Part shown: piece after piece, positions 1 to 6,914 of the stretch
How the letters are laid out: every line of letters begins with the position of its first letter
Position numbering within the stretch: the first letter of the stretch is position 1
Origin: Clostridia bacterium
GTDB taxonomy: Bacteria; Bacillota; Clostridia; Christensenellales; UBA1242
Assembly (NCBI GenBank): GCA_017938505.1
Contig: JAGBBH010000025.1
Location: 1-48,224 of the forward strand
Direction of reading: 5' to 3'
Length of the DNA: 48,224 nucleotides
Position numbers and translations under genes: made by a program
Notes under the pieces: model-generated
Told to the model about the DNA's origin: nothing
The model's input: only the letters and a program-made list of their open reading frames with translations
Databases searched by the model: none

Positions 1-174
1 ATTGACAGATTAAGATATTTCATTGGAGATACTTATAGTGCTGAAATTTATAGAATAGATGGTTACGGAAATCTTGAAAATGTTACATCAGAAGATTTAA
101 AAGATTTGTGTGATGACTTAATTGATGAATTAAGGAGACAAATACAGACCTTAAAAGATAGTGAGATGTCGTAG
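1..174 (+). CDS. Partial hypothetical protein (C-terminal 57 residues)
   Basis: An open frame enters from the window edge and ends at TAG 172-174. The visible 57 residues contain the segment AEIYRIDGYGNLENVTSEDL and a charged helical tail (about residues 33-54). The stretch IYRIDG also occurs in the TnpW-like protein at 886-1080, so the two may share a fold or a mobile-element origin, but the similarity is very short. The gene precedes the repressor/recombinase control region and so probably belongs to the same integrated element. I do not recognise the family. No terminator hairpin is visible directly after the stop. Confidence 0.55.
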   Translation: MDRLRYFIGDTYSAEIYRIDGYGNLENVTSEDLKDLCDDLIDELRRQIQTLKDSEMS

Positions 175-212
175 TCGGTTTTTGTTCTATTTTTTGTTTT
201 TCAACTATATAT

Positions 213-272
213 TATAACAGGATTGAATGTTCGTTTAATCTTACAAATAGGGGTGTAGGATATAACAGGATT
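213..272. repeat. 12-bp direct repeat TATAACAGGATT, two copies
   Basis: TATAACAGGATT occurs at 213-224 and again at 261-272, 48 bp apart. It lies in the non-coding gap between the partial gene ending at 174 and the repressor ending at 339. A protein-binding site is possible but nothing else supports it. Confidence 0.3.
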
Positions 273-316
273 TCTATCCATTTACGAATGTTTTAGAAAG
301 AAATTTAAAATAAGGC

Positions 317-343
317 AAAAAAAATAAGGTTTGAAACCTTATT
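317..343 (-). terminator. Rho-independent terminator of the XRE repressor gene
   Basis: The inverted repeat AATAAGGTTT (323-332) / AAACCTTATT (334-343) overlaps the stop codon of the minus-strand repressor gene. It is followed, in minus-strand direction, by a T-run (A-run at 317-324 on the plus strand). Because the arms are separated by only one base, the usable stem is about 8 bp. Confidence 0.7.
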
Positions 344-704
344 TTGGAAATTTAACTATTGAATTTATAGCATTTTGAAAATCTTTGTCGTTGATGTATC
401 TATCTGCAAAGTCTTTGAAATCGCAGTTTCTTTGATATTCTTGAATAACTCTTTGTTCACTAGGGGTTAAAGCTTTTGTATTGTCTAAACCGAATAGTGT
501 AAGAAGTGATATGTTCATTATCTCACAAAGAGTTGGTAAAAGAGAAATATCAGGAAGACAAACACCTTTACGCCAACGCTTAACAGAAGTGTCGGATACT
601 CCAAGTCGTTTTGCTAGTGAAACGCTTGTCTGTTCAGGGTGTTCTTTAAACCATTTTTCAATGTTATTACAAATATTGAGTTTAATGTTATTTTCGCTAT
701 TCAT
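339..704 (-). CDS. XRE-family transcriptional repressor of the integrated element
   Basis: 121 residues. An N-terminal helix-turn-helix of the Cro/C1/XRE type spans about residues 24-60: residues QTSVSLAKRLGVSDTSVKRW form the scanning and recognition helices, followed by the family-typical segment ending in LPDISLLPTLCEIMNIS. The acidic, helical C-terminus (about 75-121) is probably for dimerisation. It is transcribed away from the recombinase operon, with palindromic operator candidates in the shared intergenic region, the arrangement of phage and ICE master repressors. The ATG at 704 is the only Met before residue 63. Its promoter has the -10 ending 6 nt upstream, so the mRNA is probably leaderless. 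Control of the recombinases is inferred from layout; the fold assignment is strong. Confidence 0.88.
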   Translation of the reverse strand: MNSENNIKLNICNNIEKWFKEHPEQTSVSLAKRLGVSDTSVKRWRKGVCLPDISLLPTLCEIMNISLLTLFGLDNTKALTPSEQRVIQEYQRNCDFKDFADRYINDKDFQNAINSIVKFPK

Positions 705-710
705 AAGATT

Positions 711-739
711 AGTATAGTTTTTTTTCGGCCATTTGTCAA
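711..739 (-). promoter_or_regulatory. Promoter of the XRE repressor (leaderless)
   Basis: On the minus strand, TTGACA (plus 739-734), a 17-bp spacer and TATACT (plus 716-711). Only 6 nt separate the -10 from the ATG at 704, so transcription would start at or next to the A of the start codon. The lambda cI transcript from PRM is a known leaderless parallel. Confidence 0.8.
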
Positions 740-746
740 TCGATTA

Positions 747-856
747 CGGACTAAAATAGTATGTTTCTTAAATTAAACATACTAAAATAGTTGACAACGA
801 CAAATAAACGGACTATAATAGTCCGTAGATAAAGTCAAATAGACTATATTATTCAA
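747..856. promoter_or_regulatory. Operator array: three palindromes at 31-bp intervals (fourth degenerate copy)
   Basis: Site 1 (747-763) is CGGACTAAAATAGTATG, site 2 (778-794) is CATACTAAAATAGTTGA and site 3 (809-825) is CGGACTATAATAGTCCG. All share the palindromic core ACTAWAATAGT, and site starts are exactly 31 bp apart, about three helical turns. A fourth window in the same phase (840-856) keeps the left half (GACTA) but a poor right half. Site 3 contains the -10 of the rightward promoter and site 2 overlaps its -35. Site 1 lies just upstream of the leftward -35. Binding by the divergent XRE protein is inference. Confidence 0.75.
791..819 (+). promoter_or_regulatory. Consensus promoter of the TnpW/recombinase operon
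   Basis: A perfect sigma-A-type promoter: TTGACA (791-796), a 17-bp spacer, TATAAT (814-819). Both hexamers are overlapped by operator-like palindromes, so strong expression would be expected only when the repressor is absent. Confidence 0.88.
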
Positions 857-885
857 TAGTTAATTCCATTGCCGAAAGGAGTGTA

Positions 886-1080
886 ATGGAAGAAATTAAA
901 GAAACAAACAAAATTGAGCAACCTTTATCAGAGGAAAATGTAAAAATTTATAGAATTGATGGAAGTGTTGTTCGTGTTAAAAGAGAATTTTCACATGGAG
1001 GAACAAATATTCTTGAAAGAGTTATGTGTCTTTTATTAGACATACTTGAACAAGAAAACCAAAAAGAAATTACAAGTTAA
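886..1080 (+). CDS. TnpW-like transposon-encoded small protein
   Basis: 64 residues, RBS AAAGGAG 5 nt before the ATG. The core (about residues 21-54: IYRIDGSVVRV, then FS, then ERVMCLLLDIL) follows the TnpW pattern (PF14202): a short beta strand, a second strand ending in hydrophobic-Phe-Ser, then an amphipathic helix. TnpW-type genes typically sit next to large serine recombinases of Tn4451/ICE-like elements, as here, where the recombinase starts 26 bp downstream. The molecular role of the family is not established. The family assignment is by pattern only. Confidence 0.6.
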   Translation: MEEIKETNKIEQPLSEENVKIYRIDGSVVRVKREFSHGGTNILERVMCLLLDILEQENQKEITS

Positions 1081-1105
1081 AATCAGCGAAAGAGGAGGTT
1101 AAAAT

Positions 1106-2743
1106 TTGGAAAATCAAAATTGTAGAGTTGCTATCTATTGCAGATTATCAAGAGAAGATGGAAATGAAGAAAGTCAATCAATTTCTAGCCAAAAAGAAAT
1201 CTTGACAGATTATGTAACTAAACAAGGCTGGAATATTGTTGATATTTATATTGACGATGGCTTTTCAGGAACTAATTTTGAAAGACCAGATTTTAAAAGA
1301 CTTCTCGTTGATATTGAAATTGGGAAAATTGATATAGTAATAACCAAAGACTTATCAAGACTTGGTCGTAATTATATTCAAACTGGATATTATACAGAAG
1401 AATTTTTCCCAGAACATAATGTAAGATACATTGCATTAAATGATGGGTTTGATACTTCACAAGAAGAAACAACGGATTTTGCACCATTCAAAAATATAAT
1501 AAACGAATGGTATGCAAAGGATATTTCAAAAAAGATAAGGTTTACGCTTGATAATAAAGCAAAGAATGGAGACCCAAGAAATACTGTCTTTCCTATATTT
1601 GGATATGCTTATAATGAAAATTATGAGAGAATACCAGACCCGGAAACAGCGCCAATTGTTCAACTTATTTATAAGAAATATGTCGAAATGGGTTCATCTG
1701 TTAAAGTAGCGAGATATTTAAAAGAACAAAAAATTAAAATACCACGTTATTATAATGCTATCAAATATAATTACAACAAGAAAAAAGTTCTGGAAATGTC
1801 GGAAGATGAATTAACTACATGGAGACCAGATGGAATAAGGGAATTGATTGAAAGAGAAGAATATCTTGGTGTATATAAAACAGCTCAATCAACATCTATT
1901 AGTTTTAAAATTAAAAAGAGAAGTGATAATAAGGATTGCTATCGTTTTGAAAACAGATATGAACCTTTGATTGATAGAGAAACTTGGGAATGTGCAAACA
2001 ATTTAAGAACAAGGACACGTTCTGGTGCTATTCCAATGGAAGAAAACAAATTGAAAGGGTTGGTTGTTTGTGAGAATTGTGGCTCTCCAATGAGATTTGA
2101 AAGAAGAATAAATTTAGCACATAATACTTATGATTATAGGTATTTTTGTAAAACTACAAAATCAAATAATTGTTATGCCATAAATTCAACGCCAGTTTAT
2201 ATTTTGCTTAATGTTGTAGAAAGTGAGATTTCTGATTTAAGAAAGGTAATACTTGAACATCAAGAGGAGTTTATAGAATTTTCAAAAAAATATGATAGAA
2301 GAACTAGAAATATCAAGACAAACTATGAACTTGATTTGGAAAAATTTATAAAAAGGAATGTTGAGATTGATAGGTTTATTCAAAAACTTTTTGAAGATAA
2401 CGCAAAGGGTTTAATACCAGACTCAACATTTCAAATGATGATGGAAAAGTATAAAAAAGAAAAAAGCTTAATTGAAGATGAAATTAGAGATTTGACAAGA
2501 AAACAACAAAGAGAACTTTCAACACCAACAAATGAAAAAAATGCAAATGTATTTTTGGAGAAATTAAAAAGTATTTCAGTTAATGAACTTATGGAACCTA
2601 ATAATCTACGTAAAATCATTGATAAAATTACAGTTAAGTCCAGCAAAATAAATAATTCAAATAAAAATAGGATATTTGATATAACGATTTATTACGCTAA
2701 TTGTAACGAAATTATAAAGGAATTTATGACTTATGAGAAATAG
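1106..2743 (+). CDS. Large serine recombinase, zinc-ribbon type (element integrase/excisionase)
   Basis: 545 residues, TTG start at 1106 chosen because AGGAGG ends 7 nt upstream. The N-terminal resolvase domain (about 6-150) carries the nucleophile Ser15 in YCRLSRE and the DLSRLGRN arginine motif. A recombinase domain (PF07508-like, about 165-300) follows, then a zinc ribbon (Cys pair CENC near 322-325, then CKTTKSNNC near 347-356), then a coiled coil (about 370-480) and a C-terminal Val/Ile-rich strand region. This is the TnpX/CcrA-like architecture that integrates and excises DNA by double-strand cleavage at a 2-bp core. It is second in the repressor-controlled operon and its last 11 bp overlap the next recombinase gene. 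Family assignment is certain; directionality and partner dependence are unknown. Confidence 0.95.
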   Translation: MENQNCRVAIYCRLSREDGNEESQSISSQKEILTDYVTKQGWNIVDIYIDDGFSGTNFERPDFKRLLVDIEIGKIDIVITKDLSRLGRNYIQTGYYTEEFFPEHNVRYIALNDGFDTSQEETTDFAPFKNIINEWYAKDISKKIRFTLDNKAKNGDPRNTVFPIFGYAYNENYERIPDPETAPIVQLIYKKYVEMGSSVKVARYLKEQKIKIPRYYNAIKYNYNKKKVLEMSEDELTTWRPDGIRELIEREEYLGVYKTAQSTSISFKIKKRSDNKDCYRFENRYEPLIDRETWECANNLRTRTRSGAIPMEENKLKGLVVCENCGSPMRFERRINLAHNTYDYRYFCKTTKSNNCYAINSTPVYILLNVVESEISDLRKVILEHQEEFIEFSKKYDRRTRNIKTNYELDLEKFIKRNVEIDRFIQKLFEDNAKGLIPDSTFQMMMEKYKKEKSLIEDEIRDLTRKQQRELSTPTNEKNANVFLEKLKSISVNELMEPNNLRKIIDKITVKSSKINNSNKNRIFDITIYYANCNEIIKEFMTYEK

Positions 2744-4223
2744 AGCAGTGATATATGCACGTCTTTCAAGAGAAGATGAAAATAAGATTGATGGAAATAC
2801 GGAATCAAGAAGTATTGAAAATCAAATTGAAGGTTTATCACTATATGCAAAAGAAAATGGCTTTCAAATTGTCGATATTTACTATGATGATGGTTATAGT
2901 GGTGGAACAATGGAAAGGCCAGCAATGCAAAAACTTCTTAATGATTTAAAACTAAAAAAATTTGATATTATTTTAGTAAAAGATATTTCCAGATTAGGAA
3001 GGTCTTTGCATAGAGTAGGTAATTTAATTGAAAAAATATTTCCAGAGAATAATATCAGAGTGATATCTGTAAATGATAAGTATGATAGTGAAACATACAA
3101 GCAAAACGAGTCCATTGTTTTAAGAAGTTTTTTAAATGACTACTACCTAAAAGAATTTAGAAAAAAGTGTAGGAAAGCGAGAGAACATTACGCACACACA
3201 AAACACTTAAATTATTATCCTAAATATGGTTACAATTTTGATAAAGATAAAAATGAAATAATAGATGAATATTCTGCTGGTATAGTAAAGGAAATATTTG
3301 AACTTGTTGGAATTAAAAAACTCAATCCTTATCAAGTTGCTCGGAAACTAAATCAAGATGGTGTTTTAACACGTTCAAGGTATGCAACCGAAGTATTAGG
3401 CCTTAAAGGCTTAAATAAAGTTCCAGCAAAAGAATGGAATGCTTGCAAAGTTCACGAGGTTGTTAGTGATTATGAATATTGTGGTCATTCTATAAATTGG
3501 GTTTGCCATAAGAAAGAAGACTGGATTTTGCTGAAAAACACGCACAAAGCAATAATTGATGAAGATTTATATAATCTAGCTCAACAAGCAATAAAAGAGC
3601 GTTCTTACTTGGCAAAACATAATAATGAAAGACCTAATCATATTGGAAAGTTGATTTTCGATAGGGAATTTCCAAATAGGAATTATTTGTATTGCAGACA
3701 CAGACGAAATCCAGAAACATCATATTATTTTTCCAGATACTCTCGTAAGAAGGTTAAATGTTCTATATTAGAAGATGTTGTCTATAATGATATTATAAAT
3801 ATAATTCAACAATGTATAGAGAACCCAGAAAGATTGTATAATTACTATAAAGTAAAATTATTTAATGGCAAAGAATATCGAAAGGATAAAATAGAAGATA
3901 GCCTTAAACTTGCTAATGAAGCCTATTCTAAACTTATAGAAAACTATTATAATCAAACCATAACAGAATTAGAATTTAAGAAAAAATCTACTAAAATGAT
4001 TGATGTTATTCATGAATTAGAAAATCAATTAAAGGATTGCAAGGATAACCAAATTGTGATAAAGACGTTTGATATAAAATTCAAAAGATTTTTGGAACAA
4101 ATAAAGAACATTCCACAGAATAAACTTGATGTAATAAGAATGGCGGTTGATAGGATTTATGTTGAAAGATGTTGTGGATATAATGATTTTGATATTACTA
4201 TAAAATATAAATTTGAAATTTGA
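2733..4223 (+). CDS. Second large serine recombinase, zinc-ribbon cysteines lost
   Basis: 496 residues. The ATG at 2733 lies inside the end of the preceding recombinase gene (11-bp overlap), implying translational coupling. The resolvase domain has nucleophile Ser12 in YARLSRE and the DISRLGRS motif; the recombinase domain (about 155-285) and a coiled coil (about 375-450) follow. Where the partner has two Cys pairs, this protein has only two isolated cysteines (about 321 and 343, within YLYCRHRRN and KVKCSI), so the zinc ribbon is degenerate. Tandem recombinases of unequal domain content occur in elements where two proteins share integration and excision (CcrA/CcrB, for example). It probably acts with the upstream recombinase at the attachment site immediately downstream; that is inference. 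Confidence 0.93.
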   Translation: MRNRAVIYARLSREDENKIDGNTESRSIENQIEGLSLYAKENGFQIVDIYYDDGYSGGTMERPAMQKLLNDLKLKKFDIILVKDISRLGRSLHRVGNLIEKIFPENNIRVISVNDKYDSETYKQNESIVLRSFLNDYYLKEFRKKCRKAREHYAHTKHLNYYPKYGYNFDKDKNEIIDEYSAGIVKEIFELVGIKKLNPYQVARKLNQDGVLTRSRYATEVLGLKGLNKVPAKEWNACKVHEVVSDYEYCGHSINWVCHKKEDWILLKNTHKAIIDEDLYNLAQQAIKERSYLAKHNNERPNHIGKLIFDREFPNRNYLYCRHRRNPETSYYFSRYSRKKVKCSILEDVVYNDIINIIQQCIENPERLYNYYKVKLFNGKEYRKDKIEDSLKLANEAYSKLIENYYNQTITELEFKKKSTKMIDVIHELENQLKDCKDNQIVIKTFDIKFKRFLEQIKNIPQNKLDVIRMAVDRIYVERCCGYNDFDITIKYKFEI

Positions 4224-4247
4224 CCAACAATAGTTGGTCTTTTTTTA
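4222..4247 (+). terminator. Terminator of the recombinase operon
   Basis: The stem GACCAAC (4222-4228) / GTTGGTC (4233-4239) with an AATA loop is followed by T-run 4240-4247. It overlaps the stop codon of the second recombinase. Confidence 0.88.
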
Positions 4248-4290
4248 TTATATAGGAATATATAAATGTCTATTATAATAATATGTTATA

Positions 4291-4390
4291 TACACCTAAC
4301 TTGGTAAAACAGCCCTTTTACCTATTAGGGTGTAGATAAAGAACGGAAAAATGGATATAAATCGACTTTTATCTACACTTAAATGGGCAA
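4291..4390. other. Element right end / attachment-site region with nested inverted repeats
   Basis: Between the recombinase terminator and the PBP fragment are several inverted repeats: TACACCTAA (4291-4299) with TTAGGGTGTA (4325-4334, one extra G); GGTAAAA (4303-4309) with TTTTACC (4316-4322); and GTGTAGATAAA (4330-4340) with TTTATCTACAC (4368-4378). Homology to the PBP begins at about 4386, right after the last arm. Dyad-rich DNA next to the recombinase gene at the point where a host gene resumes is what an attR of a serine recombinase looks like. The exact crossover dinucleotide cannot be set without the left end. Confidence 0.6.
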
Positions 4391-4802
4391 AACAGGAACA
4401 GCACAAAAATATGATGAAAATGGTCGCATTGCAAGTGGAAAATATATTTCGAGTTTCATCGGAACATATCCTGCAAACGAACCACAATATTTGTTTATGA
4501 TTTTGGTTGATCAGCCAAGTGCGGGAGCATATTATGGTGCAATAGTTGCCGCACCTTATGGAAAGTCTTTTTTTGAAAAACTCTTTGATTTCTATAACCT
4601 TCCGAAAGACGACACTTCAATTGTTTTGGAAGAAGTCGTTATGCCAGATTTGGTAGGTTATTCTCTTGCAAACGCGTTGGCAGAACTAAAGAAACTGGGA
4701 ATAGACTATGAAATTGATGGAGAGGGTTCAAGCATAAAAAAACAACTTCCCCCGGCAGGAGTAAAGATAAAAAAGGGAGATAAAATTTTGCTGATAACAT
4801 AA
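4383..4802 (+). pseudogene. C-terminal fragment of a class B penicillin-binding protein (SpoVD/FtsI-like) with PASTA domain, split by the element
   Basis: The frame opens with GKTGTAQKYDENGR, the KTG box and following strand of a transpeptidase domain, and continues through its end (about residue 85). A linker and one PASTA domain follow (about 87-139: VVMPDLVGYSLANAL, ending GDKILLIT). The Ser-x-x-Lys and Ser-x-Asn boxes and all N-terminal domains are missing. A TAA lies directly before the ATG in frame and the upstream DNA is mobile-element sequence without an RBS, so this ATG is probably accidental and the fragment is not made as such. SpoVD/FtsI-type PBPs cross-link septal or spore-cortex peptidoglycan. 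Excision of the element could restore the complete gene. The 5' part should lie beyond the left end of the element, outside this window. Confidence 0.85.
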
Positions 4803-4823
4803 AAAAACAATAAGAAAAATTTG

Positions 4824-4852
4824 TTGATTTAATGTTTATATTGTTATATAAT
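4824..4852 (+). promoter_or_regulatory. Promoter of the YugP-like peptidase (leaderless)
   Basis: TTGATT (4824-4829), 17-bp spacer, TATAAT (4847-4852), then 6 nt to the ATG at 4859. Transcription should begin at the start codon. Confidence 0.7.
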
Positions 4853-4858
4853 AAATAT

Positions 4859-5587
4859 ATGTGGACATACATTTTAATTGGTGTTGGAGTTGGTGTTGGA
4901 TTGCTGCTTTGCTTTGCTTTGGCGGTGGCGAGTTTTTCTTTTTCAAATTTCAAAGAAAAACAAAAAGAACTTCAAACAAAATCAATTTCCTATGGAATAA
5001 CTGTTTCAGAGTTTATTAAAGAAGTCAACAGACAGATTTTTGGAGGACAACTTCATAGAACATTTTGTGAGCAAGATAAGGACCATTACAGTTCAAATGT
5101 AATTTCTCTCAGTGTGTCAACTTACAATTCAAATTCAATTGTTTCTTTTGCCACAACGGCACACGAACTTGGTCATGCAAAACAAGACTATTCAACAAAG
5201 AAACTGCAAACTTTGTGGAAACTTAAAAATTCTTCTCGTGTTTGTGGTTGGTTCTTTATGCCACTTATTGTTGTAGGATTTGTTCTAAGTTTGCTGACAA
5301 TTTTTCAAATCATTCAACAGCAATTCGTTTTCTACATTGGAGTTGGCATTTTGGGACTTGCAGTTGTGTTGCTCCTTTTTTCGATTTTTCTGAAAATTAA
5401 GGAGATTTCCATTGAAAAAGAAGCATCAACAATTGGTTTGCAATTTCTGAAATCTTTTATGACAGAAAAAGAACTTAAAAGTTGCAAAGATTTTCTTGAC
5501 AGTGCAAGATTTACCTACTGGGCGGCTTTTTTTAGGGGCTTGCTCGGTTGGACTTTTTTGACAAACAAGGAAAGTATGTTTAAGTGA
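4859..5587 (+). CDS. YugP-like membrane zinc metallopeptidase (Zn_peptidase_2)
   Basis: 242 residues from the ATG at 4859. An earlier in-frame ATG at 4832 was rejected because it lies upstream of the promoter -10. The protein has an N-terminal membrane helix (about 2-27), a soluble domain with the zinc-binding HELGH in a THELGH-like context (TAHELGHAKQD, near residue 103), two further membrane helices (about 130-152 and 158-180), and an acidic EKEAS segment (near 189) suited to supply a third ligand. This matches PF04298 (YugP), integral membrane peptidases whose substrates are unknown. There is no recognisable Shine-Dalgarno sequence, consistent with the leaderless promoter. It is transcribed on its own and shares a bidirectional terminator with the convergent downstream gene. 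Confidence 0.85.
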   Translation: MWTYILIGVGVGVGLLLCFALAVASFSFSNFKEKQKELQTKSISYGITVSEFIKEVNRQIFGGQLHRTFCEQDKDHYSSNVISLSVSTYNSNSIVSFATTAHELGHAKQDYSTKKLQTLWKLKNSSRVCGWFFMPLIVVGFVLSLLTIFQIIQQQFVFYIGVGILGLAVVLLLFSIFLKIKEISIEKEASTIGLQFLKSFMTEKELKSCKDFLDSARFTYWAAFFRGLLGWTFLTNKESMFK

Positions 5588-5597
5588 TAAAATAAAA

Positions 5598-5626
5598 AAA
5601 GCAAATTGATTAATTTGCTTTTTCTT
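5598..5626. terminator. Bidirectional terminator between convergent genes
   Basis: The stem AAAGCAAATT (5598-5607) / AATTTGCTTT (5612-5621) has an A-run on its left and a T-run on its right, so it can end transcripts from both sides. It contains the stop codon of the minus-strand gene. Confidence 0.85.
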
Positions 5627-6506
5627 TTTCTGTGTTGGATTTTGTGTTTTGATAAGAGTTATCAACTCTCCAAGGAGTCGAAAGCATATCAGATGCACTT
5701 ACATTGTCAAGGGTGGCATTGATTGCGTTTTCAGTTAAAATTAGTGGTGTGTGAATTTTGCTTGAAGTGGTTACGAATGGATATTTTTCTTCTGCAAATG
5801 GTGTGTAAATTTGTGTTGGGAGAGTTGTTGTGTCTTTTGAAAATCTGAAACAAAGACTTTGTTGCAATGGTGCGTCTTTTCCGAAACTTGATGCATTTCT
5901 TCCAAAACAAACCTCTTTATTTTTGATTCCTTCAAGAATCGCGGAGTGGAGTTCATAGGTGTTGTTTATCAGTTTGTAAAGGTGTTGGCTTGTGCGCATT
6001 TGACATTCAACAGCATTTGCAAAAGAGCAAACTTCCGCAGAAGCTTCTTCATCTCTGTCAAGGTCATAAACATTGCTTCTGCAAATTTGCATTCTTTTCT
6101 TGTGAAATTTTCCATTGTGTTCAAACATAGTGAATAAGCAATAGCCATAACCAGATTTTTCTTCTTCAGGAACGGGAATTTTGAGTTCTTGACATTGGAG
6201 ATATTCATATTTGTCTTTCCCGCTGCCGATTAGAAACTCATAACTTTCAAGTTTTCCATTGATTCTGTTGATTATATACAAATTGTCATTGCAAATGGCA
6301 AATTCTCTTGTTTGTTGAAAGATTGTATCAAAGTTTGAAGAAACATATTTGTCAGTTACCTCAATTTCATAAAAAGAGTTGTTGGCTTTCATGATTAAAA
6401 ATTTTGACATTGCGTTTTCTTTGAGAGTAGTTCCTTCTTTTGTTAAACCATATTGTTTTGATTTTGCTCTAAAAAGATTTTTAATGTGTCGTTTTTCTTC
6501 TGTCAT
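5610..6506 (-). CDS. Hypothetical cytoplasmic protein, 298 residues
   Basis: I do not recognise this family. The protein is hydrophilic, lacks a signal peptide or membrane helix, and begins with a basic segment (residues 1-33). It continues with an alternating beta-rich core (about 34-160, for example FLIMKANNSFYEIEV and LYIINRINGKLESYEFLIG, which resemble short beta-hairpin blades) and ends in a low-complexity, Thr/Ser/Asn-rich tail (about 225-298). The start at 6506 is supported by AGGAG 7 nt upstream and by a good promoter at 6533-6561. It is monocistronic and convergent with the YugP-like gene. Confidence 0.75.
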   Translation of the reverse strand: MTEEKRHIKNLFRAKSKQYGLTKEGTTLKENAMSKFLIMKANNSFYEIEVTDKYVSSNFDTIFQQTREFAICNDNLYIINRINGKLESYEFLIGSGKDKYEYLQCQELKIPVPEEEKSGYGYCLFTMFEHNGKFHKKRMQICRSNVYDLDRDEEASAEVCSFANAVECQMRTSQHLYKLINNTYELHSAILEGIKNKEVCFGRNASSFGKDAPLQQSLCFRFSKDTTTLPTQIYTPFAEEKYPFVTTSSKIHTPLILTENAINATLDNVSASDMLSTPWRVDNSYQNTKSNTEKEKAN

Positions 6507-6532
6507 TTTTGTTCTCCTGTTTTACGGAAAAT

Positions 6533-6561
6533 ATGATAACACAGGAGAGAGGAAAAGTCAA
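6533..6561 (-). promoter_or_regulatory. Promoter of the 298-residue hypothetical gene
   Basis: On the minus strand, TTGACT (plus 6561-6556), 17-bp spacer, TATCAT (plus 6538-6533). The leader to the ATG at 6506 is about 20 nt. Confidence 0.7.
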
Positions 6562-6588
6562 TATACAAAAGGTAAGAAAAAAGAGGAG

Positions 6589-6759
6589 TTATTCCCCTTT
6601 TTCGCAGAAACTTTTGCAATAATGTGGTGCGATTCCGTTTGACATTGGTGCGTTTCCGTGAGAAACATCAATGACAAGTTTGTTACACTTGCAACCGCCT
6701 TCGTTGTAAATACATTCGTTAACATTGCAACGAACCCCACAATTAATTTTTTCTTTCAT
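6589..6759 (-). CDS. DUF1540-type small cysteine-rich protein
   Basis: 56 residues, ATG at 6759 preceded by AAGGAGG at ideal spacing, TAA at 6591-6589. The sequence begins MKEKINCGVRCNVNECIYN, continues with GGCKCNKLVIDV, and ends with a CKSFCEK box. It has seven Cys spaced like the DUF1540 domain (a C-x3-C-x4-C pattern, an internal CxC followed by Ile-x-Val, then a C-terminal C-x-S-F). DUF1540 proteins are small, probably metal-binding proteins of Clostridia with no known function. The strong RBS and the cysteine pattern make this a real gene although the neighbouring frame is open for slightly longer. Confidence 0.85.
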   Translation of the reverse strand: MKEKINCGVRCNVNECIYNEGGCKCNKLVIDVSHGNAPMSNGIAPHYCKSFCEKGE

Positions 6760-6853
6760 AAATAACCTCCTTGCTATATTGTTTGCATATTTTTTAAATT
6801 TATATGGAATGAAAAAATTTTTTAATACATATAATAATTTTGAGAAAAATTTG

Positions 6854-6882
6854 TTGACATTGCATTATTTTCTATGTAAAAT
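6854..6882 (+). promoter_or_regulatory. Promoter of the small membrane protein gene
   Basis: TTGACA (6854-6859), 17-bp spacer, TAAAAT (6877-6882) with an upstream TG (6875-6876, extended -10). Confidence 0.78.
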
Positions 6883-6914
6883 GATTGTAACAAACAAAAA
6901 AAGGAGAGAAAGTT

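Noticed and set aside
481-717. 78-codon plus frame over the XRE repressor
   Set aside because: It is the antisense of a clear HTH gene, has no RBS, and runs into the divergent promoter.
4832-4858. Upstream ATG for the YugP-like peptidase
   Set aside because: It lies between the -35 and -10 boxes, so it would not be on the main transcript, and it has no RBS.
6558-6740. 60-codon minus-strand frame overlapping the DUF1540-type gene
   Set aside because: It has no RBS, while the overlapping 56-residue frame has AAGGAGG and a conserved cysteine pattern.
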